A stretch of 64,000 nucleotides of DNA from Phormidium sp. FACHB-1136 (GCF_014697375.1 NZ_JACJRS010000007.1:28489-92488); one strand, 5' to 3'. Shown: positions 52,401-61,918, numbered from the stretch's first letter. Made by a program: numbers and translations. Notes: generated by a model not told the origin, from the letters alone.

Positions 52401-54074
52401 ATGGGTAAGCGGTGGCTGGCAGGGTTGGGTGGGGCGGGGCTGACCGTAGCGGCGACCCTGGGGCTGGGGGGGGCACCTTCGGCCCAGGCCGCAGAAACCG
52501 TGGTCTTAGAATTCGGCCCCTTTGGGCGTTCGGTGCCTGTGTCGGCCCTAGAGGCGTTTGCCCAGGGTGCCCCCCCTAGTCGGGAGTTGGATCCGCTTCT
52601 GCGCCGCCTTACCCCCAACCAACAGGAAGGGTTTAGGGCTGGGCTGAACGCCCGCCGCGAGGCCGATTTAGTTCCCCTCAGCCAGTGGTTCTACGACCCG
52701 ATGGGAGAGCAGTCCCTGGCCTTTTTAGGCAAGGTGATTCGCACCGATGCCCGGTTGAACGGCCAGCGAGCGCTACGGGCCGCGTTGATTCGGTCGGCAG
52801 CGGAGGACAGTAGCGTCTCTCTGATGGGCGTGATTCGCCATTTTCCCACCAGAACCATCAACCTAGATCTGGCCCAACTGCTGCGCAATGCCCAGCAGAC
52901 CCTAGGCGAAGCAGAGGCTACCCAGGTCGTGGTGGAGGCGGTGCGGGCCAAGTCGAGCCAGGAAGCCGCCACCCAATCCCTCGACCTCACCACGCTGCCC
53001 GACCTCACCCAACCCGGCCCCCACGGTAGTCGCCAAATTTCCCTCCAAATCACCGATCCAGCCCGCCAGCGCACCTATCCGGTGGAACTGGTGGTGCCCC
53101 AAGATTTAGCCCGCGTCCCCGGCCCGATTCCGGTGGTGGTGATTTCCCACGGTTTGGGCGACAGTCCCCAAAGCTTTTTAGATGTCGCAGCCCATGCGGC
53201 CTCCCATGGCGTCCTGGTGGCCCTGCCGGAGCACATTGGCAGTAACTTTGTCCAGCAGCAGGCCATGCTCAACGGGCTGGCCCAGGAAAGCTTTCTGCCC
53301 CAGGAGTTCCTTGATCGCCCCCTGGATATTCGGTTTTTGTTAGATGAACTCAGCCGCCGCAATGGGGCCGACTTTGGCGGGCGTCTGGCCCTGGATCGGG
53401 TGGTGGTGGCGGGCCATTCCTTTGGGGGCTATACAGCCCTCGCCTTGGCTGGGGCCACCATTGACTTCGAGCGTTTGGCCCAGCGCTGCGATGTCAGTGC
53501 CAATATTTTGGCCGATGCGGCGCTTCTCTTAGAATGTCGCGCCCTGGCACTACAGTCTCAGCCCGCCGTGGTGGAGCAGCTTGGGGAAACGGGTGTCCGG
53601 GATGATCGGGTGGCGCTGGTGATGGCCTTTGCCCCGGTTTCTAACCTGTTTGGCCCCCAGGGGATGGCCGCCATTCAGCGTCCGGTGATGATTTTGGGCG
53701 GTGTCTTGGATGTGGTGGCTCCGGTGGTGCCACAGCAGGTATCGGCCTTTCACTGGCTGACCACTCCCGACCGCTATCTCTACCTGGCAGACAATACCTC
53801 CCATGGCCCCGAATTCACCCGATCCATCAGCCAATTGCTCGACTTTGACCAAGACCTAGCCCAGGGTATTGACGAAGCGCTTGGTATCACGCGGGGGGTC
53901 AACAAGTCCTTGGTGGTAGCGTTCACCCAGGTCTATGCTGCCAATCGTCAGGAGTTTAGGCCATTCCTCCAGGCGAGCTATGTGGAAGCCGTCAGCGCCG
54001 ATCCTTTCCGCCTGCACCTTGTCAGGACCCTCCCCCCTGGACTGGAGGACTTCCTCGGATCGGACGAGCCCTAG
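52401..54074 (+). CDS. DUF1400 alpha/beta hydrolase, exported (paralogue 2)
   Basis: 557 aa with a clear signal peptide (LAGLGGAGLTVAATLGLGGAPS, cleavage near AQAAE), a DUF1400 module (about 33-165: ETVVLEFGPFGRSVPVSALE) and an alpha/beta-hydrolase domain with oxyanion ISHGLGD and nucleophile elbow VVAGHSFGGYT. It shares layout and many local motifs with the protein at 39379-41175 (for example GGYTALALAGAT). Predicted periplasmic or lumenal esterase. ATG at 52401 with AGGTGAGG upstream; GTG at 52389 rejected. Confidence 0.85.
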   Translation: MGKRWLAGLGGAGLTVAATLGLGGAPSAQAAETVVLEFGPFGRSVPVSALEAFAQGAPPSRELDPLLRRLTPNQQEGFRAGLNARREADLVPLSQWFYDPMGEQSLAFLGKVIRTDARLNGQRALRAALIRSAAEDSSVSLMGVIRHFPTRTINLDLAQLLRNAQQTLGEAEATQVVVEAVRAKSSQEAATQSLDLTTLPDLTQPGPHGSRQISLQITDPARQRTYPVELVVPQDLARVPGPIPVVVISHGLGDSPQSFLDVAAHAASHGVLVALPEHIGSNFVQQQAMLNGLAQESFLPQEFLDRPLDIRFLLDELSRRNGADFGGRLALDRVVVAGHSFGGYTALALAGATIDFERLAQRCDVSANILADAALLLECRALALQSQPAVVEQLGETGVRDDRVALVMAFAPVSNLFGPQGMAAIQRPVMILGGVLDVVAPVVPQQVSAFHWLTTPDRYLYLADNTSHGPEFTRSISQLLDFDQDLAQGIDEALGITRGVNKSLVVAFTQVYAANRQEFRPFLQASYVEAVSADPFRLHLVRTLPPGLEDFLGSDEP

Positions 54075-54231
54075 CGTACCTCGGGACTGGCCAATAAAAA
54101 TAAGACTCAATATCCCCATCACAGTTTGGTAGCGCTCCTCATATAGATGTCTCTTTTAGATGTGTCCCTCAAGATCAGAAGGGGACAAATCAAGCGATAG
54201 AATCGAAGATGCAGTGATCCCCGCGTGAGGT

Positions 54232-54999
54232 ATGGCAGGTCATAGTAAATGGGCCAACATTAAGCGACAGAAGGCCCGGGTGGATGCGGTGAAGGGCAAG
54301 GTGTTTGCCAAGATGTCGCGGGAAATTATTGTGTCGGCACGGATAGGAGGGCCAGATCCGGCGGGCAATTTCCAGTTGCGGACGGCCATCGACAAGGCCA
54401 AGGCGGCGGGGGTGCCCAACGATAATATTGACCGCGCCATTGCCAAGGGGGCGGGCCAACTGGGGGCCGACGATAGCTATGAGTCGATCCGCTATGAGGG
54501 CTATGGCCCTGGGGGGGTGGCCGTGCTGATCGAAGCCCTGACCGACAACCGCAACCGCACCGCCGCCGACCTGCGAGCCGCCTTTAGCAAGCGCAACGGC
54601 AACCTGGGGGAAACGGGCTGCGTGGGCTGGATGTTTGACCAAAAGGGTGTGGTGACTATTGCCGAGCCAGGGAACGAGGAAACCCTGCTGGAGGCGGCCA
54701 TGGAGGGCGGGGCCGAAACCTACGAGTTGATCGATCTGGATGAAGGCACCCCCGGAGCCGAGGTGTTCTGTGCCCCAGCGGATTTGGAACCCCTCGACAC
54801 GGCCCTCAAGTCCCACGGCTACGCCGTGCAGCAAAGTGAACTGCGCTGGATGCCCAGCAACACGGTGGTCGTCACCGATCCGGATCAGGCCCGGTTGTTG
54901 ATGAAACTAATGGATGCCCTGGAAGACCTCGATGATGTGCAATCGGTAACCGCCAATTTTGACCTAGACGAAGCCGTCATTGCCGACCTAGTCGCCTAG
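54232..54999 (+). CDS. YebC/PmpR (TACO1) family protein
   Basis: 255-aa protein opening MAGHSKWANIKRQKARVDAV with the family signatures KAKAAGVPNDNIDRAIAKG and YEGYGPGGVAVLIEALTDN. Once regarded only as transcriptional regulators, YebC proteins are now also linked to translation of difficult (for example proline-rich) sequences. ATG at 54232. An imperfect TGTCCC/GGGACA inverted repeat at about 54163-54187 precedes it. The next gene, 81 bp on, is an SLOG protein in the same direction. Confidence 0.93.
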   Translation: MAGHSKWANIKRQKARVDAVKGKVFAKMSREIIVSARIGGPDPAGNFQLRTAIDKAKAAGVPNDNIDRAIAKGAGQLGADDSYESIRYEGYGPGGVAVLIEALTDNRNRTAADLRAAFSKRNGNLGETGCVGWMFDQKGVVTIAEPGNEETLLEAAMEGGAETYELIDLDEGTPGAEVFCAPADLEPLDTALKSHGYAVQQSELRWMPSNTVVVTDPDQARLLMKLMDALEDLDDVQSVTANFDLDEAVIADLVA

Positions 55000-55080
55000 G
55001 ACAACAGGGGATTCGCCTAGCCCTGGACACACCTCGTCCAGGGCTAGGCGGGGCAAAATGCAGTGGATATAAGGATCACC

Positions 55081-55899
55081 ATGGCAGAACCCGTTGACCT
55101 TGGCCCTCTCCTCACCCTTTCCTTCCCCGGTGGCCACAATGCCCAGGGGCTCTGGCTTGCGCCCCACCACACCAGCCAACAAGCCCTGGATAACTTGGCC
55201 CTGGATCGGCCTCGGCCCACCCTTGTGATTGTGGGCGGAGCAGGGCTGATGGCGGAGGACAGCCAACAACAACTTCAGGGGGTCTTTCAGGAGGTCATTG
55301 CTCCCCTGGCCCAGGAACATCATTTGACGGTGATCGACGGGGGCACCGATACTGGAGTGATGCGCCTGATGGGGCAAGCCCGCCATCGAATGGGGGGCTG
55401 TTTTCCCTTGGTTGGGGTGTTGCCCCAAGGCCAGGTTAAGGCTCTCGGTACCCGCGTTTTAGACAGGACAGAAGCATCTCGTCCGGGGCTATTCTCAGCG
55501 GTGGTCGATAGCCTTGGTCAAGGTCTAGAGCCCCACCATAGCCACTTTCTGTTTACCCCCGGTTGGGAGTGGGGCAGTGAGTCGGCCTGGATTGCTGACC
55601 TGGCCACCACCCTGTCCACCCCTAAGCCCGCCCTCACGCTACTCATCAACGGTGGCACCATTGCGGCGGTGGATCTACACCTCAACCTAGCCACGGGACG
55701 GCCCCTGCTGGTGCTGGCGGGTAGTGGTCGCCTTGCGGATCAGGTCGCTACGGCCCTAGCCGGAGCCGAGGACGATATTCCCCCCAACCTGCGCGAGGTG
55801 ATCCAGCGATACCACCCTAGCGGTGCCCTACTTAGCCTAGATATCGCCCTCCCCGCCGCCGATCTACGCCGCCAACTAGCGGCTTACTTTACCCATTAG
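55081..55899 (+). CDS. Stand-alone SLOG (LSDAT-type) domain protein
   Basis: 272 aa of Rossmann-like fold with GGAGLMAED at about 52-60 and DGGTDTGVMRLMGQAR at 86-101, the pattern of the prokaryotic TRPM-type SLOG (LSDAT) domain. SLOG proteins are predicted to sense or make nucleotide-derived ligands. The second half (LLINGGTIAAVDLHLNLATG and VLAGSGRLADQV) belongs to the same fold. No membrane or effector domain is attached. ATG at 55081 with AAGGA six bases upstream. A hairpin at 55939 follows the gene. Confidence 0.75.
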   Translation: MAEPVDLGPLLTLSFPGGHNAQGLWLAPHHTSQQALDNLALDRPRPTLVIVGGAGLMAEDSQQQLQGVFQEVIAPLAQEHHLTVIDGGTDTGVMRLMGQARHRMGGCFPLVGVLPQGQVKALGTRVLDRTEASRPGLFSAVVDSLGQGLEPHHSHFLFTPGWEWGSESAWIADLATTLSTPKPALTLLINGGTIAAVDLHLNLATGRPLLVLAGSGRLADQVATALAGAEDDIPPNLREVIQRYHPSGALLSLDIALPAADLRRQLAAYFTH

Positions 55900-55938
55900 C
55901 CCGTATTTTCATCACCACTAACGCCTTGTCTACCGATC

Positions 55939-55959
55939 TGGCATACCAAAGGTATGCCA
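55939..55959. terminator. 9-bp perfect hairpin after the SLOG gene
   Basis: TGGCATACC, loop AAA, GGTATGCCA. It lies 40 bp past the stop codon but has no T tract, so its terminator role is uncertain. Confidence 0.5.
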
Positions 55960-56069
55960 CCATGCTCTAGAAATGACGCTTTTCTGGTCACTTTGCACTA
56001 AAAATAAAAGAATATTAAATTACAAGACCGCTCATCTACCGGGCATTTATACTAAAGCTTGTTATCTAA

Positions 56070-57523
56070 CAATACCTTCGCCAAAATGAGGAAGGGCATC
56101 TGCCATAGAGTGGAGTAACCAAACAACCGCTCACCACAGAAGCCCATGCTAGAAATCTTAGCGCTCTTAACTGGCTTGGAACCGCATTGGAATAAGACGG
56201 GTCTTCGGCGATTGAGTCGGATTGCGCAGGCGATGTTGGCGATGAGTGGACGGGTGACTATGTTAGGGATCTCCCGGTGGACGGAAGCGGGGGGAAGTTA
56301 TCGGAGCGTCCAACGGTTTTTCAACACCGTCATCCCGTGGGCCAGTTTACTGTGGGTATTTTTCTGTCAGCAGTGCTACCGCCGCGAGGAAACGTACCTG
56401 TTGGTGGGGGACGAAGTGGTGGTGACCAAATCGGGGACACAGACCCATGGGCTAGACCGATTTTTCAGTAGTTTGTACGACAAGCCGGTACCGGGCTTAG
56501 CCTTTTTCACCTTGTCACTGGTCGCGGTCACGGAGGGACAGGCCTACCCGGTGAGCGTTGAGCAGGTGGTGCGTACCGCCGAGGAAAAGGCGGCTATGGC
56601 CACCGCTAAAGCCGCCAAAGCGGCCAAGAAAGGGACGAACGATGCGCCAAGGTCTCGCGGGGGTCGCCCGAAAGGACGAAAGACTCAGCCCAAAGACCAG
56701 GTCACCCTCACCGCTGAGTTGCAGCGGATTAGCGCGACCCTCACGGCACTCTTGGCACGGATGGCGGGCTGGGTAACGGTGAAGTACCTAGTTCTGGATG
56801 GTCACTTTGGCAACAACAAGACCCTCTGCATGGTGCGTCAGCACCACTTGCACCTGATTTCTAAGTTACGCGCTGACTCGGCCTTGCATCAGCCCTATAC
56901 CGGAGCCCATCCCCGGGGCAAGTATGGGGCGAGGCTCGACTACCACGCTTTGCCCGCCGACTGGTTGATCCAGCAGACCACCACCCGTCAGCGCGAGGGC
57001 ACGATTCAAACCCATTGGTACCACGGCACGGCGGTTCATGCGCAATTCGCTCACCCCCTCAATGTCGTCATCCTCGAAAAAATCAACCTCCGCACCCAAG
57101 CCCGGGCCCATGTCATTCTCTTCAGCAGCGACTTAACCTTGGCCGCCACCGACCTCGTGGACGATTACCGCTTACGCTTTCAGATTGAATTTAATTTCCG
57201 CGATGCCAAGCAATTCTGGGGTCTCGAAGACTTCATGAGCGTCAAGCCCACCCCCGTCACCAATGCCGCCAATCTCGCCTTCTTTATGGTTAGCCTTTCC
57301 CATTCCCTCCTCAAACCCCGACGCCTCTCCCAGCCCGACGCCTCTATCCTCGACCTCAAAGCCTACGCTCGCGGCTACCGCTATGTCACCGAACTCATCG
57401 ATCTCCTTCCGCAAAAACCCACACCCGGTTTCTGGACGCAAGCCCTCAACCGCTTTGCCAACTTAGGGCGTATTCATCCACCTCCTAGCCACCCTAACTC
57501 TGCCTAATCTGGCGAAGGTATTG
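56070..57523 (+). mobile_element. IS4-family insertion sequence (complete)
   Basis: 1,454 bp bounded by 14-bp perfect inverted ends CAATACCTTCGCCA (56070-56083) and TGGCGAAGGTATTG (57510-57523), carrying a single intact transposase and flanked by ATCTAA direct repeats. Rejoining the flanks gives GTTATC-TAA-GATAAC, so the element inserted into a small palindrome. The intact ends and gene suggest a recent insertion. Confidence 0.85.
56146..57507 (+). CDS. IS4-family transposase
   Basis: 453-aa DDE transposase. Acidic residues are D in LVGDEVVV, D in LVLDGHFG, and E within YRLRFQIEFNFRDAK, which fits the IS4-family Y-(2)-R-(3)-E-(6)-K signature exactly. An Ala/Lys-rich insert (KAAMATAKAAKAAKK) followed by GGRPKGRK lies between the first and second acidic regions. 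The gene is uninterrupted, so the element is probably active. ATG at 56146. Confidence 0.9.
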   Translation: MLEILALLTGLEPHWNKTGLRRLSRIAQAMLAMSGRVTMLGISRWTEAGGSYRSVQRFFNTVIPWASLLWVFFCQQCYRREETYLLVGDEVVVTKSGTQTHGLDRFFSSLYDKPVPGLAFFTLSLVAVTEGQAYPVSVEQVVRTAEEKAAMATAKAAKAAKKGTNDAPRSRGGRPKGRKTQPKDQVTLTAELQRISATLTALLARMAGWVTVKYLVLDGHFGNNKTLCMVRQHHLHLISKLRADSALHQPYTGAHPRGKYGARLDYHALPADWLIQQTTTRQREGTIQTHWYHGTAVHAQFAHPLNVVILEKINLRTQARAHVILFSSDLTLAATDLVDDYRLRFQIEFNFRDAKQFWGLEDFMSVKPTPVTNAANLAFFMVSLSHSLLKPRRLSQPDASILDLKAYARGYRYVTELIDLLPQKPTPGFWTQALNRFANLGRIHPPPSHPNSA

Positions 57524-57570
57524 ATCTAAGATAACAGGTTCAGCGTTAAGACTAGATATTTTCCGCATAA

Positions 57571-57669
57571 GAGCACCTCGAAAAATACAGATCTTCTTGA
57601 GGCTGGATACGAAGTTCCATGGGTTTTAGGCTCTTCGAGTTCGCAATAAGGTAATTAATCGAGGTGCCC
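57571..57669. mobile_element. 99-bp MITE-like element
   Basis: Ends GAGCACCTCG (57571) and CGAGGTGCCC (57660-57669) are inverted repeats with one mismatch, flanked by ATAA on both sides. The left 16 bases GCACCTCGAAAAATAC also occur at 63591, at the left end of the IS630-like element, so this is probably an internally deleted relative. Confidence 0.5.
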
Positions 57670-57730
57670 ATAAGATTCCCATCAAGATATTTAGGTAAAA
57701 ATTTTCTAATTAACGTTCCTGGATAAAAGT

Positions 57731-57768
57731 AGTGATCCGGAAGGTTTAAAGTAGTGATCCGGAAGGTT
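57731..57768. repeat. 19-bp tandem duplication
   Basis: GTAGTGATCCGGAAGGTTT occurs twice in tandem, separated by AAA, upstream of the diguanylate cyclase gene. Confidence 0.55.
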
Positions 57769-57912
57769 TCTGGCTAATTCAAAGTTATTTTGCTTCGGCT
57801 ATTTGTGTTGATAATTGTCGTCAGACCCTTCGATACAATCAACCCTAATGGTTAGGCGATATATCCTAGCGATTTAGGTAGATACTCACAATTTACGACT
57901 CCTGAATTGCCT

Positions 57913-59895
57913 ATGATGATACTCGCTGTCTGTCAGGTTAGAGGATTTTTGCTCAGGCCATGGCTTCCCCTCATGCAAGTGCAGCCCTCCCTCACTCGTA
58001 ATACCTTAATTCGGCTATTGTTCCGGTTGACAGTTATCTTCATCGCTTTTGCCCTGTTGACCTATGGGCATATCATCGGACAAGCGCAGATTAGCACCCA
58101 AGAACAGCTTCAAAAATATGTTACTGAACGGGGAAAGCGCGAGGAATTCATTTTTCAGCTCGCCCTTGATCGCCACAGTTTGCTCAAGCAAACCTTTACC
58201 ACCGCCACCAACCAATCTCAGCCTTCTGAACCCCTAACCCCCCTATTTGCTTGGTCAGATGGCACCCATCGCAATTTCCCAGAACACCAGGATATAAACC
58301 AATTTGAGGGTAAGTTACAGGCATCTGTCTTTGTGGGGCGAGATATCCCTCTGACCGCAACACTTTATCGCCAGATTCGACAGTTTGAACAGTTGCTCTT
58401 ACAGTATGCCCCGGCATGGCGTGATCGCTTCGTCAATACTTGGATTGTCTCGCCAGAAAACATTGCCGTGATTTACTGGCCTGAACTACCGGGGCCGCTG
58501 ATGGTTCCAGGTGATTTTGATGTCCGTAAGGAAAAGTTTTTCTACGTGGCTGACCTCGACCATGACCCACAACGGCAAACCGTCTGGACTGATGCGTATC
58601 AAGATCCAGCCAGCCCGGATTGGATTATTTCGGTGGTCACCCCCATTGACGATGCGACAGGACGACACGTCGCCAGCATTGGTAACGATATTGTATTGAA
58701 CAGTTTAATTGATCGCACCAACACCGATCCTTTATCTGGAACCTATAACTTCATTGTGCGGCAAGACGGTATTTTGATTGCCCATCCCAACCTTGCCTCT
58801 CAAATTGCGGCCCAGCACAGAACATTGAGGGTTCAAGATTTAGATGACCCCCATCTCAACCGAATTTTTGCCTTGATTCAATCCACTGAACTGACCCATG
58901 AATCGCAGCCCATCTCCAAGGGAAATGATACTAGCGGATCGGCGAACGGGGCACGCGTGATTGAGAACGATAGGGATCATGAGTACATCACGGTTACCCA
59001 GCTAGCAGGGCCTAACTGGTATTTTGTGTCGGTCTACCCCCAATCACTGATGCAAAGTAGCGCATGGAGTGCGGCAAAATTTGTCCTACTGTCTGGGGGC
59101 GTTGCGTTACTCATAGAAATGGGACTGATCTACCGTACCTTGAGCACTCAAGTTATCCAACCGTTGGCTCAACTGCTGCAATCGACTCAACAGCTCACTC
59201 AGGGCGATTTTGATGTGCAGGTGACCGCCCTGAAGCAGGACGAAATAGGGCAACTGTCGAATGCCTTTATGCGCATGTCAGACAAGCTCAAAAATCTGGT
59301 CACTACCCTGGAGGATCGGGTAGCCCAACGAACCGTAGAGCTAGAAGTAGCCAATCAGGAGCTTCAGCGACTATCCCATCTGGACGGTTTAACTCAGATT
59401 GCAAACCGACGACATTTTGATGAGTACCTTGCCCAGGAATGGCTGCGGCTACAGTGGGAACAGCAACCGTTAGGACTTATTCTTTGCGATGTTGACTTTT
59501 TCAAGCAATACAATGACTGCTATGGACACCTGATGGGAGATGCCTGTTTGCAGCGTGTGGCACAGCAAATTCAGTTCGCCGTTGCTCATCCTGCCGATTT
59601 GGTCGCCCGCTACGGTGGTGAGGAGTTTGCCGTGATTTTACCTGGCACCTCGCTCGATGGCGTGATTACCGTGGCCAAAAAGATTCAAGCTCATCTTGGG
59701 CAAGCTCAGATTCCCCATGCTGACTCTAACGTTAGCCCGTTTGTCACCTTGAGCCTGGGGGTTGTCAGTCTGATTCCTAGTCCATCAACAACCATGGCGG
59801 CCCTGATTCAGCAGGCAGACGAAGCCCTCTATCGGGCTAAACAACAGGGGCGAAACAGGCTACAGACAGACTATAGCGTAGCCCTGTCTAGCTAG
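57913..59895 (+). CDS. Membrane diguanylate cyclase: Cache-HAMP-GGDEF
   Basis: Sensor that makes cyclic di-GMP. Layout: N-terminal helix ([17 protein letters not shown]), a large extracytoplasmic Cache region (about 65-375, including [20 protein letters not shown]), a second helix ([18 protein letters not shown]), HAMP, then a GGDEF domain from [11 protein letters not shown] to [10 protein letters not shown]. The active site is GGEEF at 568-572, so it should be catalytic. The allosteric I-site position reads HPAD (559-562) instead of RxxD, so product inhibition may be weak. ATG at 57913 or 57973 are both possible; neither has a good SD. Confidence 0.87.
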   Translation: MMILAVCQVRGFLLRPWLPLMQVQPSLTRNTLIRLLFRLTVIFIAFALLTYGHIIGQAQISTQEQLQKYVTERGKREEFIFQLALDRHSLLKQTFTTATNQSQPSEPLTPLFAWSDGTHRNFPEHQDINQFEGKLQASVFVGRDIPLTATLYRQIRQFEQLLLQYAPAWRDRFVNTWIVSPENIAVIYWPELPGPLMVPGDFDVRKEKFFYVADLDHDPQRQTVWTDAYQDPASPDWIISVVTPIDDATGRHVASIGNDIVLNSLIDRTNTDPLSGTYNFIVRQDGILIAHPNLASQIAAQHRTLRVQDLDDPHLNRIFALIQSTELTHESQPISKGNDTSGSANGARVIENDRDHEYITVTQLAGPNWYFVSVYPQSLMQSSAWSAAKFVLLSGGVALLIEMGLIYRTLSTQVIQPLAQLLQSTQQLTQGDFDVQVTALKQDEIGQLSNAFMRMSDKLKNLVTTLEDRVAQRTVELEVANQELQRLSHLDGLTQIANRRHFDEYLAQEWLRLQWEQQPLGLILCDVDFFKQYNDCYGHLMGDACLQRVAQQIQFAVAHPADLVARYGGEEFAVILPGTSLDGVITVAKKIQAHLGQAQIPHADSNVSPFVTLSLGVVSLIPSPSTTMAALIQQADEALYRAKQQGRNRLQTDYSVALSS

Positions 59896-59900
59896 TCCCA

Positions 59901-61826
59901 TTACCAGGTGGTGCGGAGCCCCCGCTGGGTCATGTAGGCTTGCAGGGCGGGCATATAGCCATTGGGGACGATTTCGGCTGGATGATTGGGGGTATCGGGT
60001 TGCAGTAGCCAAGCCGCTGTAACGCCCGCCGCCGATCCGGCCTGCCATTCGCCATAGTGGACGCGGGTGGAGGCATTGGCGATGTGGGTTGCGGCTAGGG
60101 CTTTGCCGCCAATCAGCAGGTTTTCGACCCCCTGGGGAATGAGACTTTCTAGGGGCAACTGAATGGGGTTGACCTTGGGTTCCTGGGCGGGGGCGCTGAC
60201 GGAATCCCCCGATGGCCCCCAGTTGCGGTAGCGGCAACCGTGGATATCAATGGCGTAGTGACTGACGCCGATGGCGGTGGGGGCAAAGCTGCGCTGTTCC
60301 GGGAAGCCCACCCGCATATCATTTTCGCGGATCATGAACGCCTCCTGGCCGTAGGCGGCTCGACCGAGGATGCGGCGACCTTCTCGGAAATAGGGCACCA
60401 TGCTGAGGCCAGATTGGGTGCCCATCGCGCTGTCGGGGCCGTAGAGGTAGGTGAGGGGTACGTCGGGGCCAGAGTGGTTTTCCAGGATCCAGCGGGCAAA
60501 CACTAGGGCGTGCTCTTCGCCAAATTTGAGGGCGGATTGGGACAGCCCCCCCATCCAGTTCTGGTACTGCCCAGAGGCTTCTAGTTCGTGATCCTTGAGA
60601 ATGAGCGGCGGATCCATCCAGTTCCAGTCGTTGCCCCGGTTCCAGTTGATCATGGCAATATCCCCAGGGGCGGGGGTGCCTGTGTGGGGGCTGTTGCGGG
60701 TGTGGCTCACAATGCGGCGATAGTGGAAAAAGCTCTTGCCGCTGAAGAAGGGGAAGTCCTCTAGGTCGTAGACGGATTTGTGTTCGTGGAGGCCGTAGGC
60801 GGGTTCGATGCGAGATAGGGCGGCGAGGCTGCTACCGCCATCGTTGTGGACGGCGATACCAAAGGGGTAGGTGAAGGCTTGGGTGCAGTCGGGGTTGTCG
60901 AAGGCGGCGGCATTGGGTTCCCCAGTCGTGGCTTTGGATTCTGACCCCAGGCGGTAGGGCACCCTAGCCCAAGCGACCAATTCTCCGGTGTCGGTGGCGT
61001 CGATCACCATCAGGGGCCGTCCGGCGGGGGCTTGTAGGCGCAGGGGCACTCGGTCGTAGGTGTCGGTGGGAGACCAGCTATACCATTCCGCCAGTTCCTC
61101 CGAGAGCCGTCCCCTAGGCACATAGTTGGGATCCCTAGGAATCCGCTGCACCGCATAAATCGCCGTAATTTCCTGTCCGGTGGCGTTAAACTCGGCCCCT
61201 TTGAAGGCGGTCATTGTAGCCCAGCGACCATTGCCAGCGGTGTCCTTTTCCTGGAGGAACTGCTCGGAGGCCAAGGCTCCGGCTTCGGGCATGAAGCACA
61301 GTGCCCCCACCCAGCAGCTATTCAAATCCGCCACCCTTCGCTGGGTGCCGCCGGGACTCCAGACAGGCAACGTCACCACCTGATTTTTGATCAGTTGCCG
61401 AAACCGCACCCAACTGGGGGCGAAGTTATCCCGCAGGCGCATCCGCAGGGATTCATCAATGGCCGAAACCCCCTGGGAACTAATCTGCCCGCCCAGCCAA
61501 GGGGCCGCTTCAATTAGGCAGGTTTGGGCACCGCTGGCCATGGCGTGCCCCGCCGCCGCGACGCCACCGAGGGAACCCCCCACCACCACCACCTCACATT
61601 CCCACACCTCTTTAAAGTTCGGCAGCGGCACCGGGCGAGGGCGTCCGTTAAACACAGCGGGTTCTGGCAACTGCGACACCCGTAACCGGGGCGACAAATC
61701 CGTGAGGTTCGTTGCGGCGGGGGAAAGGCGAGAGGCCATTAACCCGGTCAAGGCTCCGACCCCAAACATACCAAGGGCCAGCCCCGCCACATGCTTCCAC
61801 TTAATTCGCCGCCATCGATTCGTCAC
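59901..61826 (-). CDS. FAD-dependent oxidoreductase, membrane-anchored
   Basis: FAD_oxidored-family flavoprotein. After a basic start and one hydrophobic segment (VAGLALGMFGVGALTGLMAS) comes the dinucleotide-binding VVVGGSLGGVAAAGHAMASG and CLIEAAPWLGGQIS; IDATDTGELVAWARVP is a second family motif. The C-terminal region includes GVENLLIGGKALAATHIAN. Likely periplasmic or lumenal oxidation of an unknown substrate. GTG at 61826 is chosen: AGGA lies seven bases upstream, whereas ATG at 61889 lies against the 12-bp inverted repeat and has no SD. Confidence 0.83.
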   Translation of the reverse strand: MTNRWRRIKWKHVAGLALGMFGVGALTGLMASRLSPAATNLTDLSPRLRVSQLPEPAVFNGRPRPVPLPNFKEVWECEVVVVGGSLGGVAAAGHAMASGAQTCLIEAAPWLGGQISSQGVSAIDESLRMRLRDNFAPSWVRFRQLIKNQVVTLPVWSPGGTQRRVADLNSCWVGALCFMPEAGALASEQFLQEKDTAGNGRWATMTAFKGAEFNATGQEITAIYAVQRIPRDPNYVPRGRLSEELAEWYSWSPTDTYDRVPLRLQAPAGRPLMVIDATDTGELVAWARVPYRLGSESKATTGEPNAAAFDNPDCTQAFTYPFGIAVHNDGGSSLAALSRIEPAYGLHEHKSVYDLEDFPFFSGKSFFHYRRIVSHTRNSPHTGTPAPGDIAMINWNRGNDWNWMDPPLILKDHELEASGQYQNWMGGLSQSALKFGEEHALVFARWILENHSGPDVPLTYLYGPDSAMGTQSGLSMVPYFREGRRILGRAAYGQEAFMIRENDMRVGFPEQRSFAPTAIGVSHYAIDIHGCRYRNWGPSGDSVSAPAQEPKVNPIQLPLESLIPQGVENLLIGGKALAATHIANASTRVHYGEWQAGSAAGVTAAWLLQPDTPNHPAEIVPNGYMPALQAYMTQRGLRTTW

Positions 61827-61874
61827 GGGTTGATCCTGTCGTTTACTGGGCACAGCCGGGAGGATTGACCTAGG

Positions 61875-61918
61875 CCATGGACGGCACATTGATCAGAAAA
61901 GATGCATGCCGTCCATGG
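61875..61918. promoter_or_regulatory. 12-bp perfect inverted repeat upstream of FAD oxidoreductase
   Basis: CCATGGACGGCA (61875-61886) and TGCCGTCCATGG (61907-61918) with a 20-base spacer. It sits about 50-90 bp before the preferred start and could be an operator or an mRNA hairpin. Confidence 0.5.

Larger units (their letters stand above)
56064..57529. repeat. ATCTAA direct repeats flanking the IS
   Basis: ATCTAA at 56064-56069 and 57524-57529, immediately outside the two inverted ends. It fits a 6-bp target-site duplication. Confidence 0.65.
57524..57912. other. Accessory intergenic region
   Basis: 389 bp, lower in GC. Contains the MITE-like element at 57571-57669 and an imperfect tandem GTAGTGATCCGGAAGGTTT repeat at about 57730-57768. 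Confidence 0.45.

Noticed and set aside
61827..61889. ATG at 61889 as start of the FAD oxidoreductase
   Set aside because: No SD and it abuts the 12-bp inverted repeat; GTG at 61826 has AGGA at ideal spacing.
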